From Gloeophyllum trabeum ATCC 11539 (Eukaryota; Basidiomycota; Agaricomycetes; Gloeophyllales; Gloeophyllaceae), in contig NW_006920431.1 of the NCBI RefSeq assembly GCF_000344685.1, positions 76,982 through 138,834 of the forward strand: a DNA stretch of 61,853 bases. Direction: 5' to 3'. This document shows positions 12,382 through 24,219 of the stretch, in pieces. A program made the position numbers and the translations under genes. Below the pieces are notes generated by a model that saw only the letters and a program-made list of their open reading frames with translations, did no database searches and was not told the DNA's origin. Position 1 is the stretch's first letter, and the number at the start of each line of letters is the position of its first letter.

Positions 12382-12634
12382 GGTCTTGCTATCCGTTGCG
12401 GCTGCAGTCTGCGCTCGGAAGGTGAGTTATCCATGGTTTGCAGAGATTTGAAGCAGACTAGGCGGTTCGGATGTCCTACTGTTATAATATGCTCATCATG
12501 TCCTAATTGAACAGGTTGTGCCAGTCTATTAGCTTGTTAATATTTACTCTATCACGATCCTAAAGGCTCTCGAGGTGAGGTCTGTCTTTATTCATTTGAC
12601 GTGGCTCTTGTCTGATTTCTCAAACAAGACAGTT
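12382..12634. other. Region upstream of the Crypton ORF
   Basis: No separate gene. It holds the probable promoter and 5' leader of the Crypton. An in-frame ATG at 12575 would lengthen the protein by 20 residues; I preferred 12635 because the added peptide is unlike the rest. Confidence 0.35.
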
Positions 12635-15600
12635 ATGAATCTCGGAACACTGTCAACTCAGCGCTTCATATCATATGAGCCCCCTTCCCCGCTCGCCGCA
12701 AAACGCAGGCGTTTAGATTCTCGCGCTGGCAATACCGTGGCTAGGATAGATTCCTTTTCGGAGCCCGACCCATTTATGAGTAGTTCCATGGTCGCAGGCT
12801 CGGAGTTTATCATAGATTTTCAGACTTTGAGCCCTGGCAGTACCAGTCCCCTATCCCGGAGCGGCTCAGCAATAAACTTTGATTCAATCCGTGCTTCTAC
12901 TCCACCTCCTACAGTTTGTTCTAGCTCGATAAATGGTACTATGTACACGTCTGTCAGTACTGTGAGTCGACACCAAAGTTATAAGGGAATGTTTCTCATG
13001 GACTTCATAGTTTCCCACAGATTCGATTTCCCCTGCGATGAAGCGATCTATGGATGTCATGGATGCCGAAGCACACGGCATTCGTGCCAAACATATTGAA
13101 AAGGGTCGGAAAGGGAAACAAACGGGACAAAAGTCTGATCGCCTTGTTACGAAGTATCTCGAATGGTGGGCGAACGATCAGGCTGCGCGTCTCGAACGGG
13201 ATTCGACGTGGCGTACGATATCAGCACTGCCGGTCACGGCATCTAAAGTTGTGTTATTCCTGGAGTTCGAGATGACGCGGGAGAAGGTACGTGTGCAGTG
13301 GCATCTAATTTCAATTGATGAATTGATGAGCTACTGCCACTAGTATACGGCTGGTAGCTCTGAGACTGTCACTGGCTCCTCGCTCGGCAAGTCTCACATA
13401 TCAGGCGTGATCTCTGCGCTAGAAGATTATCGAGCCAACAATCATCACCTACACAAGGCTATCCCCGAAGCACAAGTTCCTCTGCGGCAGGACAATCGGG
13501 TTCGCACGTTGGAGCAGGCTGCGAAGTCAAACGAGCCCCTTCGCATCACGAAGTCGCAAGCATTGAAAGCAGCGGGGACATCAGCTGGTACGTGTTTCCT
13601 CGTCTTTTATCGGCATGATACTAAATGGTGCCATTGTTTACTTAGATACATATACAACCGCAGAGCTGCGGAAGTGCGCTAGGTGGTGCATGTGCAGTTT
13701 TACGTCACCGCGCAAGATCTTTGCTGCACTGCGTGATCGCGCGATGCTATTGATCGGAGCTGCAACTGCGTTCCGCGGTGAAAGCTCCCGCATGTTGCTA
13801 TGGTCTGATCTTTTCTTGTCGGAGCTGTCAATAGATGACTTTGACCTTGATAGCAAGATCCCGGTAAGTACTGAGCACAGGATCATGACTTCAGCCCTGC
13901 TAACATGAGAGCAGGTACTTGCTGCATTGGCTGACAATGCGAAGCATAATCAGAACGGCCGAGTTGATGAGCATGGATGTCTTTGCCACCGGCTTGTCGA
14001 GCTCTGTCCGTTTGGCGCGCTCGGCTTCATGTTGTTTGCACAGTTCCACATTTGTCAGCATGGGCTCCCTGAGTTTGCACCTGACTTTGCAAGGCCGGAC
14101 TTTGGCGAATATGGGTACCGAGCATGGTATGAATATCATGTTTTCTGGGCAAGATCAAATGACAAGGCCATGTCATATGACAGTAAGTACTGCAGTAACT
14201 ATCTTTGTAATATAAGGACCTAATGCTTGAGACAGACCATAACGAGCGTGTTCGACTAATGCACCAGGCGAACGATGTTGATATCCAGAAGGTTACTCAT
14301 GCGACACGAAGCTATGCTGCCCAGAATGCCCGCCATCATGGTGCTAGTGTCAGTGGGACAAAGGCGCTCGGTGGGTGGCAGGAAAGCGGCTCCTTCCGGC
14401 AGTGCTATGAACGCACGTTTCCGGCAGATGCGCTGCTTGGGGCTGCAGCGTTCAGCGCACGACGATTTGAGGTCTACTGCCTCCCACGAGACTCGCTTGG
14501 TATGTACCCAATTACTTTGACTCGGAGTTCCTGACACTGATCAATAAACTGAAATCAACAGACCCTCCGCCAGAGCTCACGAAACAGCTGTTCCCATGGG
14601 TGGAGGATCAGGAGGCAGCCTATGAAGCACGTCTACAAGCACATGGGAAGAAGGCCACGGACATGGCTCTCAAACAGTTCCTGCAATTGCTCCGCTACCT
14701 CCGACGAGTTGTTCTGCAAGATGGTGCACTCTTGTACTCGCGCGAACCCAATCTCCCGATTTTCAAATATTCACCATTCAACTCAAAGCTATTCCATGAT
14801 TTTGCAGCAGGAGCTCCCTCTCGTATTCAGGCTGCGCAGGAGGCTGCGAGTGTGGCTGTTTGTAGCCTGCCTAAGACACTCGGTGATAGCATCACTGGAG
14901 TTGTCACCAATTTCAACCTTCAGCAGAAACAGGTGGAGCAACGCCATGAGATGCAGATGATGGCATTGCAGCAGGAGATGCGTCTTATGCATGAGGCACT
15001 TGAAAGCGGCTCTGCTCAGACAAGGGTGAAACGGAGTAGTGGTAAGGCCGTTCCTATCAAGCTGAACTGTTCCATGCTGATTGTACTGTGATGGCTTAGC
15101 AGCACCTCCGATACCTATTGAGCGGCCCATTTCTGCGTCTGCGCAGATCACTCCTCTGTCCGCGATTACGTCTCAGTACCTGGCAGTTGCACCACCACAG
15201 CAATCTCCCGCCAGTCCACCAGTGATACATATTTCAGGAGCCAGTCACATTTTCAATTTCGGCACCTCCATGTCCCCCTCTGGTGCTCTGGCTCCCATTA
15301 CTGCGGCCTCGACATTGTCTCCTGCTGGGTCCTCTGACAAGCCGCCTTCTCTCTCTCTTGAGCAGCCCATCTCCATACCACCTTCGGCTATCCATAGAGC
15401 CACTCCCCAGTCACCTGGTCCTGGTACGAGTAGTATGGAAGATACTTCTGTACAGCGGGCGAAGTGGGATACACTGGTTGCAAAATACAGCTACAATCGG
15501 CTAGTGAAGCATCAGTGGGAATGGGTGAAGGGGGACTGGTGTCCGTTCTATAGGTACCAACCTGCCAGCAGCATCAAGGATGTCTGGCTGGAGTGGTCGG

Positions 15601-15881
15601 AGGGACTTGGTGGCTTCCTCTCGGTTAGAGAGCTCAATGAAGGCTGGGACGCAAAATGGCGGCGAAACGACAAGACCTTGAAGACGGAGAAGGCGCGTCG
15701 GGATAAGATCATACGGCTCATTGAGGAGCTCAGTAGGAAGCCTCTCTGGGGCACGCAGCGGGCACTGCAGTTCCTTGCAGAGAAATACGGATCGTATACG
15801 CACCGTAAGTTCTCTGAGTATCTTCAGCGTGACAAAGGGAAGGGCCATCAGGAGGTCATGCAAGCAGCTGCATCATATTAG
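12635..15881 (+). CDS. Crypton tyrosine recombinase with GCR1_C-like C-terminal domain
   Basis: Cryptons are DNA transposons that move by a tyrosine recombinase. Eight exons join in frame with no internal stop: 12635-12956, 13021-13286, 13344-13587, 13646-13863, 13915-14182, 14236-14499, 14562-15041 and 15100-15881, giving about 947 residues. The recombinase core shows the box I arginine in AFRGESSRMLLWSDLF (about residues 320-335), the box II HATR motif (about H461/R464), GTKALGGW (about 480-487), and the nucleophile region SFRQCYERTFP with Tyr near 497. A Ser/Pro-rich linker follows, then a C-terminal domain (about 820-945) of the GCR1_C DNA-binding type that accompanies Crypton recombinases. 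Six introns have GTACGT- or GTAAGT-like donors; the first uses GTACTG, chosen because it alone keeps phase. The copy looks intact. Element ends were not identified; Cryptons leave only very short repeats. Confidence 0.85.
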
Positions 15882-17069
15882 GATTTCTAGTCACAATGTT
15901 CTGTTATTGCTATATTCTTAGGACTTTAGCTTAATCTACAGTACTGGTCATTTAAATGTTACATGCAATGGTATCTCCTGTTGATCCTGAATTTAGTTCC
16001 GCTAATGAAAGACAAGAGTGGCTCATCGGCAATGGCTGTCACAACAGGCGTTGACACCTGCATCGACTCCCCTCTCAGTTGAGACTGCAGTTGTCGCACA
16101 TTCCCGTCCCGGGCAAGACCACCGTCATCGCGCGTTGACTCCCTTCTTCGTGTTGGAGCCATCGAGCTTTGCGACAAGGGTCAATTGCACGCGCTAGAGT
16201 GCCACGATGATTGGCCTTGTTGTGGATGTTTACTCCCCGCGCGATTAGTTGTCGAATGCACGTGAGCCATCGGTTCATGCCGATCGGGTGTGCCATGTAC
16301 AGGGCGGGATGGAGTACGGGAGGGGGACGGGTGCGCTGGACTACTCTCATCGTCCCCGGGTTGTAGCGGCTGTGACAATCTTCATCGGGCTGGGTAGACG
16401 CGGGACCGAAAAGCGCAGCCGCGGGGCCGGGTGTAGGACACTGGGAGATTGTCAGGGAGAGATAGCATAAGTGGAGAGGAAAAACATACAAGGGGGGGTG
16501 CGTAGTACTTGTCCTGCTCGACAAAGTCCTCACCCCACCGAAGGCACCCCTGGGTTGACCAACTGTCTTCGTGGCGCCAGACCAACCAACGTGCACACGC
16601 CCAATATGAAGCTGAAGCGAGGGAAGCTAGCTGGGAAGGAGGGAATAGGTCCACAGGTGCGCATCCCTCCAGTAATCGCGAAACACGCACCTTTCCAGTC
16701 CTCTGCCCACCTGCACCTTTCCACTCCTCTGCTCGCCCACGCCTTTCCATTCCCCCGCTCGCCCACTTTCCATCCGTCCCTATATCATCCAACACATCTT
16801 GTCGAATTCCGGCTCACCCACTCCCCCGCTTTCGATCCGTCCCTATATCACCCAACCCGACCACCGCCACACTCCTCCTCCGCCCGCTTCGACAAGTCAC
16901 GCTGGAAACTCCGGCGCACCTGCGTTCGCGATGCCGCACCAAAGTACTTGACCACCACATTGCCGGTACGGGACAGCGCGACGACCCCCGCTCGGGTAGC
17001 CCGAGAAGGGGAGACATCCAAACTACCGGGAGCGGCGGGGACTCTACCGGCGCCGCCCGCAGGTCCTTG
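15882..17069. other. Pyrimidine-rich and low-complexity region, no clear gene
   Basis: Long frames exist on both strands but their products are Arg/Ser/Pro-rich and lack recognisable domains. From about 16690 to 16860 the sequence is a loose tandem of C/T-rich units such as CCGTCCCTATATCA (about 16780 and 16839). I treat the ORFs as chance products of GC-rich repeats. Confidence 0.45.
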
Positions 17070-17070
17070 A

Positions 17071-18580
17071 TGCATCCCATCTTCATTCCCGTCGGGAGCA
17101 CTGGGGCCACCGCCGCAGTGCTGACACCGCTCTGGGAAAGCCGATACATCCCGTCTTTGTCAAGTACGTGCTTCGGAGAGAGCTGGTACAGTGGACAAGT
17201 CGAGAGCCAGAGTGCGCGAGGGACAAAGACGTGTGGTGGAGCATCCTGTGAGACAGCGGAGATGGCGAGCGTCGCTCGCGGGACAAAGATGTGTCCCGTC
17301 TTTGCTGACCGACGGCTTCCGGGAAGGCAGTGATGTCGAGGGCGGCGAGCACGCGAGCGTCGCTCACAGGACAAAGGTACGTCCCATCCTTGCTGACCGG
17401 GCCCGCGGAAGACAACGAGCTCTGGAGTCGACAGACAGGACAGCGGGGACACCAAGGGGATGCTGGATGGAAGGGGGTGTGTGAGCATCGCTCGCGGGAC
17501 GCAGATGCGTCGTATCTTTGCTGACCGACTGCTTTGACAAATCGATGGACAGCGGGAAAAGCAGAGACAGCGAGGAGCCTTGCACAGTTGGCTGAGAGAT
17601 GGAGAGAACGCGAGAGTCGCTTGCGAGACGGCCGTACGTCCCATCTTTGCTGAACGAGGGTGTTAGGAGACGGGGCCGACCGGAGACGGGGCCGACCGTA
17701 CAAGCATCAAGTGAGCTTTGAGGTCGACAGGAGACGGCTCTGGAGTCTACCGCAGGAAGAAAAGGAGTGCGTGAGCATCTTCGCCGGACGAGGGTGCGTC
17801 GCTCGTGGGACGAAGGTATACCCCATCTTTGCTCACCTGGGCCTTCGGGAGAAAGTGCCGACATCGAGAGACTTGCAGACCCGTGAAGCTGCAGATGTGC
17901 AAAGCATGATAGCACCGGAGACAGAGTCCACAGCGGGAGGGAGGAGTGTGCGAGCGACCATCGCTCGCAGGACAGCGATACGTCCCGTCTTTGTGGGCTG
18001 GGTACAGCAAAAGTGTCAAGACTTTCAGAGTCATGAAGCGGCGGATGTGACAGGGGAGGGATCGAGAGAGCCCTTTAGTCGTCGCTACGAGAGGGGAGGG
18101 TGGAGCGTCGCTCACGGCAATGCAGTACGTCCCAATTTTGCTCGCAAAAGATAGCGCCGGTGGTTAGGAGTTGAAGCGCGGAACTACAAAGACGACAGAG
18201 AGGACGCCGGTCGCACAGCATCTATACATCCGGTGTTCGCTGGTGAGTCATCAGACAGCCAGCACCGTCCTCGAGAGTCGAGGATGGCTGAGCAGAGATG
18301 ACTCTGCTCCCGGCGCGTCAATGTGGCCCGTCGTCGCAGACCCGACGCCTCGGCGATGGAACAGAGGGGCGGCACATGCACCCTGGACATGGCAATGTGA
18401 TCATCGACTTGTGGCCCCGCTTGGCGTGCATAGACCAGTCTTGTTGTCGTTGAGGGCGAAGCCAGAGGTCCGTAAGGACGAGAGTGGGGACGAGAGTGGG
18501 GACGAGAGTGGGTACGAGAAGCACAGGCAAAGCCAGGACATCGCTTGCGCGACGTCTATCCGTCCAGTCTTTGTTGAAGG
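17071..18580. repeat. Cluster of about ten degenerate ~45 bp repeat cores
   Basis: A core resembling GAGCGTCGCTCGCGGGAC followed by AAAG and TACGTCCCATCTTTGCTGAC recurs at 17141-17168 (partial), 17267-17311, 17355-17400, 17483-17528, 17612-17656, 17793-17838, 17952-17999, 18103-18145, 18203-18243 (weak) and 18536-18580, with an outlying weak copy near 17071. Spacing varies from about 90 to 180 bp in the dense part, and spacers share GA-rich words. On the plus strand the cores read in one phase as variants of VARGTKVRPIFAD; on the minus strand as variants of VSKDGTYLRPASDAR. Because indels between cores break any long frame, I cannot tell whether this is a tandem DNA repeat or a decayed repeat-protein gene. 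Confidence 0.65.
18477..18512. repeat. 12 bp tandem repeat, three units
   Basis: GACGAGAGTGGG is repeated exactly three times, followed by a partial unit. It sits within the larger repeat cluster. Confidence 0.85.
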
Positions 18581-19281
18581 GGACGGGCATTAGCACGAGA
18601 TTGCATGGAAAGGTGATAAGGACATACAGCAATGAGAGAGAATGGGAAACGGCATGCAAGCCGTTTCGCGTCCCTGTCGCTGGTACGTGTCCGACCAGCA
18701 GGGCTGTTGATACGATTGCGGCAGCGAGAGCGGCCAAGCGGCGCGAAGGGATGTCGAGCAGCTGAAGGGACGTACGGATCAGTGTGAGAGTGCATCGACA
18801 GGTGACGAGGACTTACACACCTGCATGAACGCCCTGGCTTTCAACCAGATCCGGGTATCGAAATCTACCAGATTTGATCAACTTACTCCGGCTAGATTCG
18901 ACGCTTGGGGCATTGCACGCCGGACGGCCGGGAAGAGCGCTTACTTCAGCGCCTCTCGTGGACCACTGGACTGTCCAGGACCGGTTGCAGGTCCTGGACC
19001 ACTCCTGTCAGACGGAAAGAGTGACGAGGCCGTGAAAGGATAGAATTAACAAAAGCGGCACCCGTCCGCTCGATGTACACCCGCTAAAACAGAGGTCACC
19101 GACGAGTGTATACCGAGGGCACCGGGAGGCGCCCGCTAGGCGTGGGAGGGTCACCCGGTGACGCGCCACCGGGTCAACACGAGGCTACCGGACTCCCGGG
19201 ACATAATTATTCCTGTGCCCAGTTGCCGAGCGATATGATGATGTCAGGGCATTCCCCGGACTGAGTTTGTGCCCTCCGTCC
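18581..19281. other. Intergenic between repeat cluster and Spata20-like gene
   Basis: No recognisable gene. A perfect hairpin lies at 18973-18999. The last few hundred bases before 19282 should hold the promoter of the Spata20-like gene, but no clear TATA box was found. Confidence 0.4.
18973..18999. repeat. Perfect 10 bp hairpin
   Basis: GTCCAGGACC and GGTCCTGGAC flank a 7-base loop. It is not followed by a T-run and is far from a gene end, so a terminator role is unlikely. Confidence 0.7.
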
Positions 19282-22075
19282 ATGTCTGCATGTAGGCTGG
19301 TCCTATGGCGCGTACAAACCGCTAGACTTGTTTCTTCTACCTACCGACTACGACCTGCCATCGACCGTTGTCGTCCGCGACTTTCATCTCCCCCCAACAC
19401 TCTCGCGAACAAGACGTATCGAGCGTTTTCTACTTCATCGCTTACGAAGGAAGCCATGACGGACAGACCGAAGCATACGAACAGGCTTTCAAACGAGACG
19501 TCTCCGTACCTTTTACAACATCAGCATAACCCGGTAGACTGTACGTATCGAGTTTGTAGCGGCAAGGATTTCTGACGAACGCGTCGCACGGCGAATACAG
19601 GGTACCCATGGGGTCCAGAGGCGTTCGAGAAGGCGAAGAAAGAGGACAAGCCGATCTTCCTCTCGGTTGGCTATTCCACCTGTAGATGGTGTCACGTCAT
19701 GGAACGGTGAGTTCGTATCTTCCGCCGATCACGTCGTACATTGCTTACATTCCGTAGAGAGAGCTTCGAAGACGAGACGGTCGCAAAGGTGATGAACGAC
19801 GTCTGCGTCAATATCAAGGTGGATAGAGAGGTGCTCCCAGACATCGACAGGTACGTTGTCTCCCCTTATAACCATTTGTATCTGTGCTGACAGCCCGCTC
19901 TCCTAGGATATACATGATGTTCGTACAGGCGACAACGGGACATGGCGGTTGGCCCATGTCCGTTTTCCTCACTCCAGACCTCAAACCTTTCTTCGGCGGC
20001 ACATACTTCCCACCAGGCGCTCTAGTCTCGATTCTTGAGCAAATCGATGATAAGTACGTCTCTATTCTCTCCTCGTACGAACTATTCTCACTTGCGCTGG
20101 CCCAAGATGGCACAATTCCCGCTCCTCCGTGCTTGAGTCCGCTTCGAAACTCCATTCCCTTCTATCCGACCAGCTCAGCGCTCCATCAGCACCCGAATCT
20201 CCGATCGACGTCAAGACGTGCGTCGAGGACGGCCTGAAAGCGTTCCGCCGCAGGTTCGACCGCGTCCACGGAGGATTCGGCGGCGCACCGAAGTTCCCTA
20301 CCGCGCCGATCTTCTCCTTTCTGCATACGAAGGGCTTTCTGGAAGGCGACGATGGACACGACGTGGAGAAGCCGATTGGAATGGCTGGTTTCACGCTCAC
20401 GGTACGTTTTCCTCGATTGCATTGAGTTCGTTCACTGATTCTCGTAGAAAATATCGCGCGGTGGTATCCACGATCACGTCGGCAACGGGTTCCATAGGTA
20501 CAGCGTCGACGCGAAATGGCACGTACCGCACTTCGAGAAGATGCTATACGATCAAGCGCAGTTGACGCTTGCATTTCGTAAGCTTATCATTCCGTGCAAT
20601 TCGCTCGTATAACTGATTCCCCTGTTACTCCCGCACAGTGCGCCAATACACTATTACGTCAGACACGCTCTACCTCGACAACGTATTCGACATCCTCGAA
20701 TACTCCGCGCGTGATCTCTACTCCCCCTCGCATAAAGCCTTCTACGCCGCAGAAGACGCCGAATCCCTTCCGACCCCGACATCCACGAAGAAAGAGGAAG
20801 GCGCATTCTGGGTATGGACCGCCGCCGAGATCGACAACATCCTCGGCGCGGGGCGCCCCTCCGCCGTCTTCAGATTCCACTACTCCGTCTCGCCCGACGG
20901 CAATGTCGATCCGTCGCACGACCCGCACGGCGAGCTGAAAGGCAAGAACATCCTGATGGAGCGCGGGAGCATCGAGGACTCGCACCGTGAGTGCGTGATG
21001 GAGCACCCGGGGCTGACGCTCCGAGACGTCGAGGAGATCCTGCGCGAGGGGAGGCAAAAGCTGCGGGAGGTGAGAGACAGGGAGCGCCCGCGACCGCATC
21101 GGGACGAGAAGATCGTCGCCGCGTGGAATGGGATGATGGGGCGGGCGCTGGCGTGGGCAGCGAGAGTTGTTGGGGAGCGCGGGGTGGATGAGGGGAACGC
21201 GGCGAGGTGGTACGAGATGGCGACAGACTTGGTGAGTTTTATAGAGAGGGATATGGTGCTCTCGGATGGGAGGTTGAGGAGAGTGTACGGATCGGACGTC
21301 GAAGGGTGCGTCTTGTGCTTTACTGCTTCATGCGAGACCTACCTTGCGTTCCAGCGTTGTCGACGACTACGCGCAGATTATATCCTTCCTGCTCGCGCTC
21401 TATCAAGTCCGGTTTGAGCCGAAGTACTTACAGCTGGCTGTCGACTTGCAAGCGAAGCAAGACGCCCTGTTCTGGGACCAAGAGGGCGGCGGGTACTTTA
21501 CGAGCTCGAGCGTCGGGATGCAGAGTGGGACGAAGATCATGCGGTTGAAGGACGGTAGGTCTCCAATTTGCCATTGACAGCTTCAAACCCCGTATTCACG
21601 CACTCACCAAGACCAAGACGGAGCGGAGCCGTCAGCGAACAGTACGGCCCTTCACAACCTCATCACTCTCGACGCGATAATGCACGCCACCTCTCCCGAG
21701 CATCTAGGTCTCAAGACACCGACGTCTGGCTCCTTCGACTTTGTCGAGGAGTACGATAAGAGGGCGACGAGGCTCCTCTCGAGTTTCGCATCCATGCTCG
21801 AAGGCCATCCGACTGCCGTCCCCGACATGCTCTCGAGCGTGCTGCTACGTGACCGAGGCATCAAGGCCGTGATCCTCGCTGGCTCATCCGGTATCGAGGA
21901 GTTTGTGAAGGCGGCGCGCGGCGGTCGTTGGGAGGCGGACGTGGTGTACATGAAAGAGACGGTCGGGACCGAAGATAAAGTCACGGGGCGGGTGTGCTAC
22001 GCTGGGACATGTGGTCTTAAGCAGCAAACGCCGGGAGATCTGAGGCAGGAGATCGAGAGTGCGGGCAGTTGCTGA
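19282..22075 (+). CDS. Spata20/YyaL-like protein (DUF255, thioredoxin-fold plus alpha/alpha toroid)
   Basis: Nine exons join in frame to about 784 residues: 19282-19540, 19601-19706, 19758-19850, 19907-20053, 20107-20401, 20448-20577, 20639-21305, 21355-21554 and 21618-22075. The family has an N-terminal thioredoxin-like domain and a C-terminal (alpha/alpha)6-like region; its biochemical role is poorly known. Family hallmarks seen are [20 protein letters not shown], the redox-like [33 protein letters not shown], a Phe/Gly-rich [11 protein letters not shown] block, [12 protein letters not shown] and GAEPSANS. The first 50 or so residues are Arg-rich, acid-free and end near RAFSTSS, which suggests a mitochondrial leader. 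All introns are 46-63 bp. The ATG at 19282 was chosen because upstream in-frame codons are not ATG. Length matches the family's usual 700-790 residues. Confidence 0.9.
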
Positions 22076-22743
22076 GCATGACGGAAGTTACTGAAGCACA
22101 TGTATTGTATTGTAGCCATGTATCATAGTCATTCACAATGAATATGCCCTCAGAGTTGTTGAATAGTATAGACGTTCTTGTGTAGCTTTAAAATTTGCTA
22201 TGTAGTCAGGCTGCAAAGTCCGTGTTACGAAACAAATTCCGCGTCCTGAAGTCGTCTGAATCTGTCCGAATTCCTGATTCGTCACTCGTTTTCTGTAATG
22301 GTCGTCCGTGGTCAAGGAGGTCGCGCACAACCAACCGCGGTATCCAGTGTGCCATGCGCCAACTTTTTTGAGTCAAAAGGCTTCCGGGGACCCGTGATTC
22401 GCATCTCCGACCATGCGCCCCTCACCGCATGCGCCCTGGAGTCGTTGGACCAAAGACCACGACCATTGCGGTCTTTCTCCGTGTGACAACGTACGTGTGC
22501 AATCCGGGAATTACGCGTCCGAAAGGTACAGTGCTCGAAATCCACATGGGATGACTTACTGTGTCAAGCAGTCCTTAACCCAGCGCGCCCAATTTCTGTG
22601 TTAGGTTTGCGAAGCATGATCTGCGAGTAGTGCTACTGCTCGCGGCTCATTCTTCCTGTTACCCAAGCATATCTGATCCAACAGCAATTATAAAGCAGGT
22701 GTTCCGGGTGCTGGCGACGTCCATTTCCCGCTGCAATCCGGTC
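22076..22743. other. Intergenic, promoter region of the GH43 gene
   Basis: No gene seen. A TATAAA box lies at 22689-22694. Confidence 0.45.
22689..22694 (+). promoter_or_regulatory. Probable TATA box of the GH43 gene
   Basis: TATAAA lies 50 bp upstream of the ATG at 22744, a plausible position for a short-leader fungal gene. Confidence 0.5.
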
Positions 22744-23820
22744 ATGTTTGCCGCCGCCCTCCTTCTCCCCCTCCTCGCGCTGCTCGCCGGTGCAAGCCCA
22801 TCGCTCCACAAGCGTGCTATTACGGGGCCAGTGATCACTTCCAACTTCCCCGACCCCAGCATTCTCCAGGTTGGCGGCACCTGGTACGCCTATTCCACCA
22901 CTTCTGGCGGTAAGAATGTCCCGATGCAGACATCTTCCGACTTCGTGCATTGGTCGCCCGTGTCGACGGACGCGCTGCCGAGCGTTGGCGCCTGGTCGTC
23001 GGGAGGCGTGTGGGCGCCTGACGTTATACAGTTGGTACGTGTTCTGCTCAGTCCCACTTTATTACAGACACTGACGGATCAGATAGAAGGACGGCTCGTA
23101 CGTTCTGTACTATGCTGGGGAATCTAAGGCGAATCCGGGCTTCCATTGCATCGGAGTTGCCACGGCGTCGAATCCCCAGGGTCCCTTCCAACCCCAGGCG
23201 ACCGCACTCGAGTGCCCAATCTCGTAAGTCGTATCGATCACCCATGTCTACAAGTTCGTATACTGACGGTGGACGATAGACAAGGGGGTGCGATAGACCC
23301 GGATGCGTTCTACGACGCCGATGGCTCGCTCTATCTCGTCTGGAAAGTCGACGGGAACAACATCGGTCATGGTGGGAACTGCAACAACGGCGTCGCGCCC
23401 ATCGTCCCCACACCCATCATGATCCGCAAGCTAAACGCAGCCGGCACGGCCTACGCGTCGGGGTCTAGCGCGATTCAGATCCTAGACCGCGACGATAACG
23501 ACGGGCCGCTCGTCGAAGCGCCCTCCCTCGTGCGCACGTCTGAGGGCGTGTACGTCCTCTTCTTCAGCAGCAACTGCTACTCCGGGAGTCTGTACGATAT
23601 TGCCTACGCTACGGCAACGAGCGTGACGGGCCCGTATACCAAAGGACCGTGGCTGATGATCACCGGTAACCCGTTCTCCCAGTTGTACAGCCCGGGCGGG
23701 GCAGATGTTAACCCCGACGGCACGAAGCTCGTCTTCCACGCGGACCAGGGCACAACCGTTGACACCCGTCAGATGTGGACGGCGTCAATCTCGATCAGTG
23801 GGCACACCGTTAACATTTGA
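22744..23820 (+). CDS. Secreted glycoside hydrolase family 43 (arabinan/xylan-acting)
   Basis: Three exons (22744-23034, 23087-23223, 23280-23820) give 322 residues. Residues 1-18 are a clear signal peptide (Leu/Ala-rich), followed by a Lys-Arg site at 23-24 that a Kex2-like protease could cut. GH43 enzymes have a five-bladed beta-propeller and three acidic catalytic residues. Candidates are visible: Asp37 in NFPDPS (general base), Asp149 in AIDPDAF (pKa modulator) and Glu222 in LVEAPSL (general acid). GGVWAPDV and YSPGGADV are also typical. The protein probably acts outside the cell on hemicellulose or pectin side chains as an endo-arabinanase, arabinofuranosidase or xylosidase; the subfamily cannot be fixed by eye. 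The gene stands alone between unrelated neighbours. Confidence 0.9.
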
Positions 23821-24219
23821 GCGGCTAGTATCACGTAGCACGGTTATCTCTCAGGGAGCTATTGTGTATATGATCCTTTGTTATACATGGTGTCGCTCTG
23901 GTCAACTCCATCTGCCAGTGATGTTGGGCAGCATCGAAGCGCGGGCGTCGAGTCCTCAGCCGGTAACTGTGTGAGTTCATAACACTCCTGTACTATTTCG
24001 TAGATTATTGTTTTCCACAACTCGCGAGCAAGGCACAGTTTGCAGCTGTTGATATCGTTTCGCAACTCGGAGTGGCACCCGAGTCGCCGTCGACTCGCCG
24101 ATGCCGTGACGCCACTGGCCACCACTCCTCAATTCAATCTACCACCACCAGAGGCAAGCAACCTCAGAACAACATATCCGCCGCACCCTTACTGCCACTC
24201 TCAGCCTCGATTTGATCAA
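23821..24219. other. Intergenic between GH43 and F-box A
   Basis: No separate gene. A frame in phase with F-box A extends up to 24040 but lacks the family start; the ATG at 24220 aligns with the other family members. Confidence 0.45.

Noticed and set aside
16509..17703. Several overlapping ORFs of 200-276 codons on both strands
   Set aside because: Biased Arg/Ser/Pro composition over GC-rich repeats, conflicting phases and no domain.
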